Assembly (NCBI GenBank): GCA_945957495.1
Contig: CAMFLG010000017.1
Span: 1-17,330 of the forward strand
Direction: 5' to 3'
Length of the DNA stretch: 17,330 nucleotides
Origin: an uncultured Pseudorhodobacter sp.
GTDB lineage: Bacteria > Pseudomonadota > Alphaproteobacteria > Rhodobacterales > Rhodobacteraceae
The position numbers and the translations under genes are program-made. Positions 1 to 7,279 of this stretch are shown one piece after another; position 1 is the stretch's first letter; every line of letters begins with the position of its first letter. The notes under the pieces were generated by a model, which worked only from the letters and a program-made list of their open reading frames with translations, ran no database searches and was not told where the DNA came from.

Positions 1-761
1 GTTTCAGACCCATCCGTCAAGGCGGGCAGGGTCGTCGCGGCGCCCGGCGGCAGGCGAACGATGACTTCAGCCCCATGCGGGATCAGATTGCCGGTGCTGA
101 TGGTGCCGCCAGCACGGGCGACCATCTCACGCACGATGCGCAAACCCAGCCCGGTGCCGGGCAAAGGGCCGGGTTTGGCGTAGGCTGCGCGCAGCGGTTG
201 CTTGACCAACAGCGCAGGCGGAAAACCCGGGCCGTCATCCTGAACGCTGATCTGCAACAAAGACTTGGCCGTCATCCGCATATCGCAGATCACGTTTCCA
301 CCGATGGCATATTTCAGGGCATTGCCCAGCAGATTGGACAGAATGCGTTCGATCATCGCAGGATCCAGCGCCAGCAAGGGCGGCAGATCGGGGCTTGCGT
401 GCAGTGTGAAACGGGTGCCAACTGCCTGCGCACGGCCGGTCCACCGCAGGCGCAGGCTTTCCAGGAACCGTTCGGTACGGATGGTCAAAGGTTGATCGTC
501 ATATGGACCGGCCTCGCCCAGCAGCAAGGTCATCGTCTTTTCCAGCAACAGCGCAAGCGCCTCACAGGCCGCCCGGCTGCGCGCGATCTGGGCCCGCGGC
601 GCGGCGGGCAGTTCGGTGCCGTCCACCAACCGCAACCCGCCCATGACTTCTGACAGCGCCGCGCGCAGATCGTGGCCCAGCAGCATCAAGGCGGGCGCAT
701 CGCGCGGGTCCACCTCGGGCAATGCCGCTATGACCGGATCTGTCGGCATGGCACGGGTCAT
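1..761 (-). CDS. Soluble sensor histidine kinase, 3' end outside the window
   Basis: The visible 253 residues form a cytoplasmic histidine kinase core that would autophosphorylate on His and pass phosphate to a response regulator. The H box is LLGHDLRAAL with the phospho-acceptor His at residue 30. The ATPase domain follows: N box ILSNLLGNALKYA (about 140-152), G1 box DDGPGF (175-180) and G2 box GTGLGLRIV (202-210). There is no membrane segment and no room before the H box for a sensor domain, so input must come from a partner protein or from beyond the window edge. The frame is still open at base 1, about 17 residues past the usual end of the ATPase fold (IVRLPPG), so a C-terminal domain such as a receiver may follow; that is inference. 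The start is ATG at 761, with a second in-frame ATG at 749; neither has a strong ribosome site. It lies 131 bp downstream of prpE on the same strand, separated by a hairpin. Confidence 0.8.
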   Translation of the reverse strand, partial: MTRAMPTDPVIAALPEVDPRDAPALMLLGHDLRAALSEVMGGLRLVDGTELPAAPRAQIARSRAACEALALLLEKTMTLLLGEAGPYDDQPLTIRTERFLESLRLRWTGRAQAVGTRFTLHASPDLPPLLALDPAMIERILSNLLGNALKYAIGGNVICDMRMTAKSLLQISVQDDGPGFPPALLVKQPLRAAYAKPGPLPGTGLGLRIVREMVARAGGTISTGNLIPHGAEVIVRLPPGAATTLPALTDGSE

Positions 762-844
762 TCCAGCCAATCCGATCGTTCTGCGGGGGAAGGAACCGTT
801 AGGTTTGCCGGGTTTTTTCGGAACTGCATCCGCCGATGGTTACG

Positions 845-876
845 CCACAAGACGAGGTTGTCCAGTCGCCTTGTGG
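845..876 (-). terminator. Hairpin downstream of prpE
   Basis: CCACAAGACGA (845-855) pairs with TCGCCTTGTGG (866-876) around a 10-nt loop, giving an 11-bp stem that is complete on the minus-strand transcript if one G-U pair is allowed. It begins 17 nt after the prpE stop codon. No T tract follows on the minus strand, so it may be a Rho-dependent end, an mRNA-stabilising structure or a partial terminator before the histidine kinase gene. Confidence 0.45.
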
Positions 877-892
877 TATGTCGCGCGCTTCC

Positions 893-2785
893 CTAGCCTT
901 TCGCGTAGCCTAGGGTCTGCAGGGCGACCTTGATTTCATCCAGAATGGCCGGATCGTCGATTGTGGCGGGCATTTTCCATTCGACGTTGTCGGCAATTTT
1001 CACCATCGTCGCCCGCAAGATCTTGCCCGATCTGGTCTTGGGCAGGCGATCCACCACAACGGCGCGTTTGAAATCCGCCACCGGGCCGATCTTTTCGCGC
1101 ATCAGTTGCACACATTCCTTGACCACATCGGCACTGGCGCGCGCGGAGCCCTTGTTCAGGCAAAGGAAGCCAACTGGGCTTTGGCCCTTCAACTCATCCG
1201 ACACACCGATCACGGCACATTCGGCCACGTCCTTGTGCCCGGACAGAACCTCTTCCATCGCACCGGTTGAAAGGCGGTGGCCCGCGACGTTGATCACATC
1301 ATCCGTGCGCGCCATGATGTAAAGATAGCCGTCTTCATCGACAAAACCCGCATCCCCGGTTTCGTAAAAGCCCGGGAAATGCGAAAGATAGCTTTTCTTG
1401 AACCGCTCTTCGGCGTTCCACAAGGTCGGCAACGTGCCGGGGGGCAGGGGCAGTTTGATCGCAATCGCGCCCAACTGGCCGGGGGCAACCGGGTGGCCGC
1501 CTTCGTCCAGCACCTGCACATCAAAGCCCGGCATTGCGACGGATGGGCTGCCGATCTTGACCGGCAAAGCCTCGATCCCCATCGGGTTCGCGGCGATGGC
1601 CCAGCCGGTTTCGGTTTGCCACCAATGGTCGATCACTGGCACACCGACATGGCGCTGCGCCCACAGGATCGTGTCGGGGTCCGCGCGCTCGCCCGCCAGA
1701 TACAGCGCCTTCAGACGCTTGAGGTTGTAGTCCTGCACCAACGCGCCTTCGGGGTCGTCGCGCTTGATGGCGCGCAGGGCGGTGGGGGCGGTGAAAAAGC
1801 TTTTCACTTTGTTCTCGGCAATGATGCGCCAGAAGGTGCCCGCATCCGGCGTGCCGACTGGCTTGCCCTCGAACACAATCGTCGTGCAGCCCGCAATCAG
1901 CGGTGCATAGCAGATGTAGGAATGGCCAACGACCCAGCCCACGTCCGACGCTGCCCAGAACACATCGCCCGGGTCGCAGTCATAAATCGCCCGCATCGTC
2001 CAGTTCAGGGCAACCAGATGCCCGGCGGTGGGGCGAACTACACCCTTCGGCGCGCCCGTGGTGCCCGAGGTGTACAGGATATAGGCCGGATGATCGCCCG
2101 AAACCGGCACGCATTCCGCCGGGGCCACGCCATATTGGAACGTGTGCCAGGCCACATCGCGCCCTTCGATCAGCTTGGCCACTTCCTGTTCGCGCTGCAG
2201 GATCACGCAGAAACTGGGCTTGTGGCTGGCCATGTCGATGGCGGCATCCAGAAGCGGCTTGTAATGCACGATCCGGTTGGGTTCGATGCCGCAAGACGCC
2301 GCGATGATCGCTTTGGGGGTGCAGTCGTCAATGCGGACGGCCAGTTCGTTGGCCGCAAACCCGCCAAACACAACCGAATGGATCGCACCCAGCCGGGCAC
2401 AGGCCAGCATCGCCTCCAGCGCCTCGGGCACCATCGGCATATAGATGATGACGCGATCACCCTTTTCGACGCCCTTGGCCCGAAGCGCACCCGCCAGCGA
2501 GGCGACGCGGCTTTGCAATTCCTTGTAGGTGATGCCCTTTTTCAGATGCGTGACCGGGCTTTCGTGAATGATCGCCAGTTGCGCCCCGCGCCCGGCTTCG
2601 ACATGGCGGTCAACGGCGTTCCAGCAGGTGTTGACCTGCGCATCGGTGAACCATTCGTAAAGGGGCGCCTTGGAATCGTTGAGCGCGCGCGTCGGAGCCT
2701 TGACCCAATCAACCCCGCCTGCCGCCTCCATCCAGAAGCGTTCCGGGTCGGCCTGCCAGCCCTCATAGACCTCACGATATCCCAT
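893..2785 (-). CDS. prpE: Propionyl-CoA synthetase (AMP-forming)
   Basis: A 630-residue cytoplasmic acyl-CoA synthetase of the acetyl/propionyl-CoA synthetase family. It converts propionate, ATP and CoA to propionyl-CoA, AMP and pyrophosphate. The N-terminal YEGWQADPERFW is typical of this family. The P-loop YTSGTTGAPKG is at 238-248, HWWQTETGW is at 387-395, and YETGDAG with the hinge region MARTDDVINVAGHR follows at about 474-504. The C-terminal KTRSGKIL carries the catalytic, acetylation-prone Lys588. The length fits PrpE (about 630) rather than acetyl-CoA synthetase (about 650), which favours propionate, although acetate or acrylate use cannot be excluded. The start is ATG at 2785, with GGGAGG six bases upstream. 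The 358-bp region before it holds a candidate promoter and several TTTGCAAA boxes, suggesting control by an acyl-CoA-responsive regulator. The order maeB-prpE on one strand links short-chain acid activation with malate metabolism. Confidence 0.92.
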   Translation of the reverse strand: MGYREVYEGWQADPERFWMEAAGGVDWVKAPTRALNDSKAPLYEWFTDAQVNTCWNAVDRHVEAGRGAQLAIIHESPVTHLKKGITYKELQSRVASLAGALRAKGVEKGDRVIIYMPMVPEALEAMLACARLGAIHSVVFGGFAANELAVRIDDCTPKAIIAASCGIEPNRIVHYKPLLDAAIDMASHKPSFCVILQREQEVAKLIEGRDVAWHTFQYGVAPAECVPVSGDHPAYILYTSGTTGAPKGVVRPTAGHLVALNWTMRAIYDCDPGDVFWAASDVGWVVGHSYICYAPLIAGCTTIVFEGKPVGTPDAGTFWRIIAENKVKSFFTAPTALRAIKRDDPEGALVQDYNLKRLKALYLAGERADPDTILWAQRHVGVPVIDHWWQTETGWAIAANPMGIEALPVKIGSPSVAMPGFDVQVLDEGGHPVAPGQLGAIAIKLPLPPGTLPTLWNAEERFKKSYLSHFPGFYETGDAGFVDEDGYLYIMARTDDVINVAGHRLSTGAMEEVLSGHKDVAECAVIGVSDELKGQSPVGFLCLNKGSARASADVVKECVQLMREKIGPVADFKRAVVVDRLPKTRSGKILRATMVKIADNVEWKMPATIDDPAILDEIKVALQTLGYAKG

Positions 2786-2813
2786 TAGGTGCCTCCCTCA
2801 AAGCTGGGGTAGT

Positions 2814-2841
2814 GTTATGCAAATGCCGCCGAGTCGCGCAA
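2814..2841 (-). promoter_or_regulatory. Candidate prpE promoter
   Basis: On the minus strand, TTGCGC (2836-2841) and CATAAC (2814-2819) are separated by 16 bp and resemble -35 and -10 boxes of a housekeeping promoter. Transcription would begin near 2807, giving a leader of about 22 nt that contains the GGGAGG ribosome site. A TGCAAA element overlaps the -10 box. Other AT-rich choices exist further upstream, for example TTGCGC with TATGCA near 2890-2910, so the assignment is tentative. Confidence 0.35.
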
Positions 2842-2874
2842 CGTTCTTGCAGGGGCTGCCACGCCTCTGCGACA

Positions 2875-2990
2875 AAAAGTTTGCATAAATGGCAGCGATA
2901 CCTGCGCAAATTTTTGCAAACTGCGCTGGAATTTTATGAAAACCGTGAATTCCAGAAAAATTTGCAAAGTTTTGTCGACGACTTTGCGAA
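2875..2990. promoter_or_regulatory. Cluster of TTTGCAAA-type operator elements, including a large dyad
   Basis: Exact TTTGCAAA copies lie at 2913-2920 and 2961-2968. Variants are TTTGCATA (2880-2887), TGCGCAAA (2903-2910) and TTTGCGAA (2983-2990). The minus strand over 2961-2973 reads AAAACTTTGCAAA, which as I remember it is the motif of RamB, the acetate-metabolism regulator of corynebacteria. PccR of the related ScfR family in Rhodobacter is reported to use TTTGCAAA repeats too. Between the exact copies is the inverted repeat CTGGAATT (2926-2933) / AATTCCAG (2948-2955), with 5 bp to the box on each side, so all four elements share one centre near 2940.5. The cluster lies about 70-180 bp upstream of the proposed prpE start site. 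The sequence pattern is direct; the binding protein is inference. Confidence 0.55.
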
Positions 2991-3100
2991 GTTGCTGCAG
3001 GCGGTGGTGCGTGCAATCGCCTGACCTGCAGCCATCTATGGCCCTAAAGGAAGAATGCTGCCCATCGGGCGAATTGACTTCGCTTGCGGCCCCAAACAGT

Positions 3101-3134
3101 CAGGGTCTGACCCGCCAAGCGGTGCCAGACCCTG
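3101..3134 (-). terminator. Probable maeB terminator hairpin
   Basis: CAGGGTCTG (3101-3109) and CAGACCCTG (3126-3134) form a perfect 9-bp stem, and within the loop CCGC (3112-3115) and GCGG (3119-3122) can pair again. It begins 9 nt after the maeB stop codon. The minus-strand sequence after it contains only a short TGTTT, so termination may be incomplete or may need Rho. Confidence 0.6.
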
Positions 3135-3143
3135 TGCATTGCA

Positions 3144-5423
3144 TTAGCCGTAATGCGCCACCGGCGTTCCGGCCAGGGCCGAGATGTTCAGCAGCCCGCG
3201 CGCGGTGATTGAGGGGGTGACGATATGGGCGCGGTTGCCCATGCCCATCAGGATCGGCCCAACCTCCAGCCCGCCCGCCTTGAACTTCAGCATGTTGCGC
3301 GCGGCGTTCGCCGCATCGGTATAGCCAAACACAAGGATGTTGGCCGCCCCCTGCATACGCGCCTGCGGAAAGATGCGGTGGCGCAAATCGGGGTCCAGCG
3401 CGGCATCAAGGCTCATTTCGCCTTCATATTCGAAATCAACGCTGCGCCCGTCCAGAATGGCCATCGCGGCCCGCATCCGCCGACCCGAGTCGCTGTCCAG
3501 ATTGCCAAAGTTGGAATGCGAACACAGCGCGATTTTCGGCGTCACGCCAAAGCGGCGGGCATGCCGGGCCGCGCCAATCGCCGACAGTGCGATCTGCTCC
3601 GGCGTCGGGATCGGGTTGACCTGCGTATCGGCAATGAACAGCGGCCCATCCTCGTGGATCATCAGACTCAGGGCGCCCTGCGGCGACAGACCGTCGCGGC
3701 CCAGCACCTGCTCGACATAGTTCAGGTGCCACAGATATTGCCCAAAGGTGCCACAGATCATGCTATCGCCATCGCCGCGATGCACGGCGATGGCCGCAAT
3801 CGCGGTGGAATTGGTCCGCATCACTGCGCGCGCAATATCGGGGGTCACGCCGCGCCGCGCCATCAGCTCGTGATAAGAGGTCCAGTAATCGCGATAGCGG
3901 TGGTCGCTTTCGGGGTTCACGATTTCAAAATCGCGGTCCGGGCGAATCGGAAGCCCCGCACGTTCACAACGGTGGGCGATGACCTCTGGGCGACCGATCA
4001 GGATTGGCTTGTCGGTCATTTCCTCCAGCATCGCGTTTGCCGCGCGCAGCACGCGTTCATCCTCGCCCTCGGCAAAGATGATCCGGCGTTCCGCCTGACG
4101 CGAGGCCTCGAACACCGGGCGCATGATCAGCGCGGATTTGAACACCGATCCGTTCAGCTTTTCGCGGTAGGCGTCCAGATCGGCAATCGGGCGTTGGGCC
4201 ACGCCGGTATCCATCGCAGCCTTCGCCACGGCAGAGGCGACCACGCCGATCAGGCGCGGATCGAAGGGCTTCGGAATCAGATAGTCCGCGCCAAAGGTCA
4301 GCTGCTCGCCCTTATAGGCGGCGGCGGCCTCGGCACTGGTGGTCGCGCGCGCAAGGGCCGCAATGCCGTCAATGCAGGCCAGTTCCATTTCGGCGTTGAT
4401 CGTGGTCGCCCCCACATCCAGCGCGCCACGAAAAATGAAGGGAAAACACAGGACGTTATTGACCTGATTGGGAAAATCGCTGCGCCCGGTGGCGATGATG
4501 GCATCGGGGGTCACCGCGCGCACGGCGTCGGGCAGGATTTCGGGCGTTGGATTCGCCAGCGCAAAGACAATCGGGCGCGGCGCCATTTTCTGTACCATCT
4601 CGGCGGTCAGCACACCGGGGCCGGACAGGCCAAGGAACAGGTCAGCGCCCACGATGACCTCTGCAAGCGTGGCGGCCGTGTTGCCCTGCGCATAGGCCGC
4701 CTTCTGGTCGGTCATCTGCTCTGTCCGGCCGTGGTAGACCAGCCCGGCAAGATCGCAAAGCCAGACGTTTTCACGTTTGACCCCCAGTTTCAGCAGCATG
4801 TTCAGGCAGGCGATTCCCGCCGCCCCGCCGCCGGTGGACACAACCTTGATCTGGTCAAAGCGTTTCCCGGCCACCACCATGGCATTGGTCGCTGCGGCCC
4901 CGACAACAATCGCCGTGCCGTGCTGATCGTCATGGAAAACCGGAATCTTCATCCGGGCGCGGCACAATTGTTCAACGATGAAACAATCCGGGGCCTTGAT
5001 GTCTTCCAGATTGATCGCGCCAAAGGTCGGCTCCAGCGCGCAGACGATATCGGCAAGTTTGACTGGATCGGGTTCGCTCAGTTCGATGTCAAAACAGTCG
5101 ATGTTGGCGAATTTCTTGAACAGAACCGCCTTGCCTTCCATCACGGGTTTTGACGCCAAAGCCCCAATGTTTCCAAGCCCCAACACCGCCGTCCCGTTGG
5201 TTACAACCGCCACCAGATTGCCGCGCGCGGTATAGCGCGAGGCTGTCGCAGGATCGGCCTTGATCTCCAGACACGCCTCGGCCACGCCGGGGGAATAGGC
5301 ACGGCTTAGATCGCGGCCATTGGCCAGTGGCTTGGTTGCGCGGATCTCCAGCTTCCCGGGTTTGGGGAATTCATGGTAATCCAGCGCCGCTTGCCGCGCA
5401 TTGTCGTGACGTGCTTCGTCCAT
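3144..5423 (-). CDS. maeB: NADP-dependent malic enzyme with C-terminal phosphotransacetylase-like domain
   Basis: A 759-residue cytoplasmic enzyme that oxidatively decarboxylates malate to pyruvate and CO2 with reduction of NADP, linking the TCA cycle to pyruvate and NADPH supply. The malic enzyme part (about 1-425) has the catalytic Tyr43 (SRAYSPGVA), Lys98 (MEGKAVLFKKFANID), metal ligands Glu140, Asp141 and Asp166 (FHDDQHGTA), a nucleotide-binding GGGAAG (198-203) and ANPTPEILPD (290-299). Residues from about 430 form a phosphate acetyl/butyryltransferase domain, which in this family usually acts in acetyl-CoA-sensitive regulation and not catalysis. The NADP preference is inferred from the MaeB family. 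The frame opens at a TTG at 5426, but ATG at 5423 is chosen because GGAGGA lies at normal distance from it and too close to the TTG. It is divergent from the VOC-cupin gene. A -35/-10 pair and a TTTGCAGA-type element lie in the shared region. Confidence 0.95.
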   Translation of the reverse strand: MDEARHDNARQAALDYHEFPKPGKLEIRATKPLANGRDLSRAYSPGVAEACLEIKADPATASRYTARGNLVAVVTNGTAVLGLGNIGALASKPVMEGKAVLFKKFANIDCFDIELSEPDPVKLADIVCALEPTFGAINLEDIKAPDCFIVEQLCRARMKIPVFHDDQHGTAIVVGAAATNAMVVAGKRFDQIKVVSTGGGAAGIACLNMLLKLGVKRENVWLCDLAGLVYHGRTEQMTDQKAAYAQGNTAATLAEVIVGADLFLGLSGPGVLTAEMVQKMAPRPIVFALANPTPEILPDAVRAVTPDAIIATGRSDFPNQVNNVLCFPFIFRGALDVGATTINAEMELACIDGIAALARATTSAEAAAAYKGEQLTFGADYLIPKPFDPRLIGVVASAVAKAAMDTGVAQRPIADLDAYREKLNGSVFKSALIMRPVFEASRQAERRIIFAEGEDERVLRAANAMLEEMTDKPILIGRPEVIAHRCERAGLPIRPDRDFEIVNPESDHRYRDYWTSYHELMARRGVTPDIARAVMRTNSTAIAAIAVHRGDGDSMICGTFGQYLWHLNYVEQVLGRDGLSPQGALSLMIHEDGPLFIADTQVNPIPTPEQIALSAIGAARHARRFGVTPKIALCSHSNFGNLDSDSGRRMRAAMAILDGRSVDFEYEGEMSLDAALDPDLRHRIFPQARMQGAANILVFGYTDAANAARNMLKFKAGGLEVGPILMGMGNRAHIVTPSITARGLLNISALAGTPVAHYG

Positions 5424-5451
5424 CAATTCCTCCGCCCCATCCTAAAGTTCA

Positions 5452-5479
5452 ATATTAAACCAGTTTTCCTGTAGTTCAA
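5452..5479 (-). promoter_or_regulatory. Candidate maeB promoter
   Basis: On the minus strand TTGAAC (5474-5479) and TAATAT (5452-5457) are 16 bp apart, in an AT-rich patch that stands out from its surroundings. Transcription would start near 5445, leaving a short leader with the GGAGGA ribosome site before ATG 5423. Confidence 0.45.
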
Positions 5480-5487
5480 ATAGCGCG

Positions 5488-5507
5488 TTTGCAGAAGCAT
5501 TTGTAGT
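5488..5507. promoter_or_regulatory. Possible degenerate TTTGCAAA-N4-TTTGCAAA operator upstream of maeB
   Basis: TTTGCAGA (5488-5495), AGCA, then TTTGTAGT (5500-5507) keep the 4-bp spacing I remember for the PccR operator, although each half differs from TTTGCAAA. It ends 8 bp upstream of the proposed maeB -35 box, a position suited to an activator. The match is imperfect and the assignment is inference. Confidence 0.3.
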
Positions 5508-5677
5508 CGCATATTGTTAATCGTGCCCTGCACATCTGCGGCAAATGCATGGTGCCAGAATCCTGCGCCGTGCGCCCGTGCGCAAGCGATGAGTTGCCAG
5601 AGGCGAAAATTAAGCCTTGAAAGGTAATTTTGGGTTTGAAATGTATGGTCCGCAAGCTGAAAGCCGGGGAGGCCAGA

Positions 5678-6754
5678 ATGACCGAAGTTCGCGCTGAAAT
5701 CGTATTGCCCACAAGTGATCTACGTCAGGATTTGCCTTTCTTCACCAAGGTTCTGGGTATGCGGATGGACATGATCTACCCTGCGGACAACCCTGCGGTG
5801 GCGGTCATGTCCGGCCATGGCCTGCGCGTGCAACTCGATGCGGGCAGCACCGCCGCCCCCGGGCATTTGCGGATCCTGACCGATGATGCCAGCTTTGCTG
5901 GCGGCAAACGCGCCCTCACCTCGCCTGGCGGCACCAAAGTTGAGGTTGACGAACTGAACCCGCCCTTGGTGTTGCCCAAGACCGAACACGCCTTTGTCGT
6001 GCGGCGTTTGGCCGATCAGGCGCCTTGGGTCATCGGGCGCGCCGGGATGGAATACCGCGATCTGGTGCCGTCACGTCTGGGTGGCGCGATGATCGCCAGC
6101 CACATCCGCGTGCCGGATGGCCCGGTGCCGGATATGGTGCATTTCCACAAAGTCGGCTTTCAGTTGATCTTCTGCGTCGCAGGCTGGGTCGATGTTCTTT
6201 ATGAAGATCAAGGGGATAAGCTGCGCATCCATGCCGGGGACTGTTTCATTCAGCCGCCGACCATCCGCCACAAGGTGCTGCATTCCGAAGGGGTGCAGGT
6301 GGTGGAAATCGGCGTTCCGGCCGAACATGTGACGGAAATCGACCACGAGATGAAACTGCCCACTGCCAATTTCCGCCCCGACCGCGAATGGGACGGCCAA
6401 CGCTTTGTATACAGCATTGGGGCGAATGGTAGCTTTGCCCCCTTTCGCATTCCCGGCTTTGAGGCGCGCGATACCACCATCAACCAAAACACCAAGGGCG
6501 TTGCGTCGGTCATGGTGGCGCGCCCAACCGGGCAGGCAGCCCCCTGGACCAAACATGCGGGTGACATCCTGTTCACCTTTGTGATGTCGGGCGAAATGAC
6601 GCTGGAAGGCGAGGGTAAGGATCCCTACCGTCTGTCGCCGGGCGACGCCTTTGTCATCCCGCCAGGCATGGCAACCCGCTATTCGCAAACGACCCCGGAT
6701 TTGCAATTGCTTGAGGTCACGCTTCCCGGAAATCCGGAAACCTTGATCCTCTGA
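5678..6754 (+). CDS. Uncharacterised half-VOC plus two-cupin protein
   Basis: A 358-residue soluble protein of unknown function. Residues 4-53 read as one beta-alpha-beta-beta-beta module of the VOC (glyoxalase/dioxygenase) superfamily (AEIVLPTSDLRQDLPFFTKVLGM); a complete second module is not evident. Cupin 1 (about 150-213) has HFHKVGFQ with His155 and His157, Gln162 where the usual Glu stands, and GDCFIQPPTIRH with His198, so it could bind a metal through three His. Cupin 2 (about 283-348) has the fold signature GDAFVIPPGMATRYS, but the metal His are replaced by Arg/Tyr, suggesting a structural or ligand-binding role. ATG 5678 is chosen because GGGGAGG precedes it by 5 bases; upstream in-frame starts at 5630 (TTG) and 5645 (ATG) lack one. 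Divergent from maeB and followed by a hairpin, it appears monocistronic. A dioxygenase, isomerase or sugar-sensing role are all possible. Confidence 0.8.
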   Translation: MTEVRAEIVLPTSDLRQDLPFFTKVLGMRMDMIYPADNPAVAVMSGHGLRVQLDAGSTAAPGHLRILTDDASFAGGKRALTSPGGTKVEVDELNPPLVLPKTEHAFVVRRLADQAPWVIGRAGMEYRDLVPSRLGGAMIASHIRVPDGPVPDMVHFHKVGFQLIFCVAGWVDVLYEDQGDKLRIHAGDCFIQPPTIRHKVLHSEGVQVVEIGVPAEHVTEIDHEMKLPTANFRPDREWDGQRFVYSIGANGSFAPFRIPGFEARDTTINQNTKGVASVMVARPTGQAAPWTKHAGDILFTFVMSGEMTLEGEGKDPYRLSPGDAFVIPPGMATRYSQTTPDLQLLEVTLPGNPETLIL

Positions 6755-6777
6755 TCCGTTCATCTTGGCGCAAATAT

Positions 6778-6806
6778 CCCGGGGGTCCGGGGGCAGGGCC
6801 CCCGGG
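6778..6806. repeat. GC-rich intergenic hairpin, REP-like
   Basis: CCCGGGGG (6778-6785) and CCCCCGGG (6799-6806) form a perfect 8-bp stem. An overlapping choice, CCGGGGG (6787-6793) with CCCCCGG (6799-6805), gives a tighter 5-nt loop, so two structures compete. The element with its flank GGCGCAAATAT looks like an intergenic sequence that I remember recurring in Rhodobacteraceae genomes. Only one copy is in this window, so the repeat status is from memory. It starts 23 nt after the cupin gene stop and may help end that transcript, though it has no T tract. Confidence 0.55.
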
Positions 6807-6886
6807 GTAGATCCACGCAGAACGCTTGCACTTCGCGCCGAAGCGGCACACACTTCCCGACCAGATGGTCAAAAACGAGGTCTAAA

Positions 6887-7279
6887 ATGCCGCTGCTCGA
6901 TGCCGCTACCCGGGTGCGGGAACGCGCCTACGCGCCCTATTCCCGCTTCAAGGTCGGGGCCGCAATCCGGTCGGTCGAAGGCAACATGCATGTCGGTTGC
7001 AACGTTGAAAACGTGGCTTATCCCGAAGGCACCTGTGCCGAGGCGGGTGCGATTGCGGCAATGATCGCGGCAGGCGATACCCGCATTGCCGAGATTTGCG
7101 TGATTGCCGACAGTCCAGAGCCTGTGCCGCCCTGCGGCGGTTGTCGGCAAAAGATCGCAGAGTTCGCCGCGCAAGAGGTGGTTGTCACCCTCTGCACCAC
7201 GGATGGCAAATCCAAACAGATGACGGTCGCCGCGCTGTTGCCGGGCGTGTTCACGGCGGCGCACATGGATCGCAGCTGA
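6887..7279 (+). CDS. cdd: Cytidine deaminase
   Basis: A 130-residue homotetrameric-type zinc enzyme that deaminates cytidine and deoxycytidine to uridine and deoxyuridine in the cytoplasm. YAPYSRFKVGAA (15-26) is the substrate-binding start of the family. TCAEAGAI carries Cys50 and the proton-shuttling Glu52, and PPCGGCRQ gives Cys83 and Cys86, completing the three-Cys zinc site of short cytidine deaminases. GCNVENVAYPEG (37-48) is the usual nucleoside-binding loop. The start is ATG 6887, with GAGG six bases upstream. It is the first gene of a five-gene salvage operon; its TGA overlaps the deoA ATG by one base. No convincing promoter was found in the 80 bp after the GC-rich hairpin. Confidence 0.95.
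   Translation: MPLLDAATRVRERAYAPYSRFKVGAAIRSVEGNMHVGCNVENVAYPEGTCAEAGAIAAMIAAGDTRIAEICVIADSPEPVPPCGGCRQKIAEFAAQEVVVTLCTTDGKSKQMTVAALLPGVFTAAHMDRS

Noticed and set aside
1277..2788. 503-codon plus-strand open frame
   Set aside because: Shadow of prpE; its composition is that of an antisense frame.
2926..2955. Inverted repeat CTGGAATT/AATTCCAG read as a transcription terminator of maeB
   Set aside because: The loop is long (14 nt), no T tract follows, and it is about 190 bp from the maeB stop; the hairpin at 3101-3134 is the better terminator.
3225..5153. 642-codon plus-strand open frame
   Set aside because: It is fully antisense to maeB, rich in His/Arg/Gly as expected for the shadow of a GC-rich gene, and has no recognisable domain; maeB is certain from its catalytic motifs.
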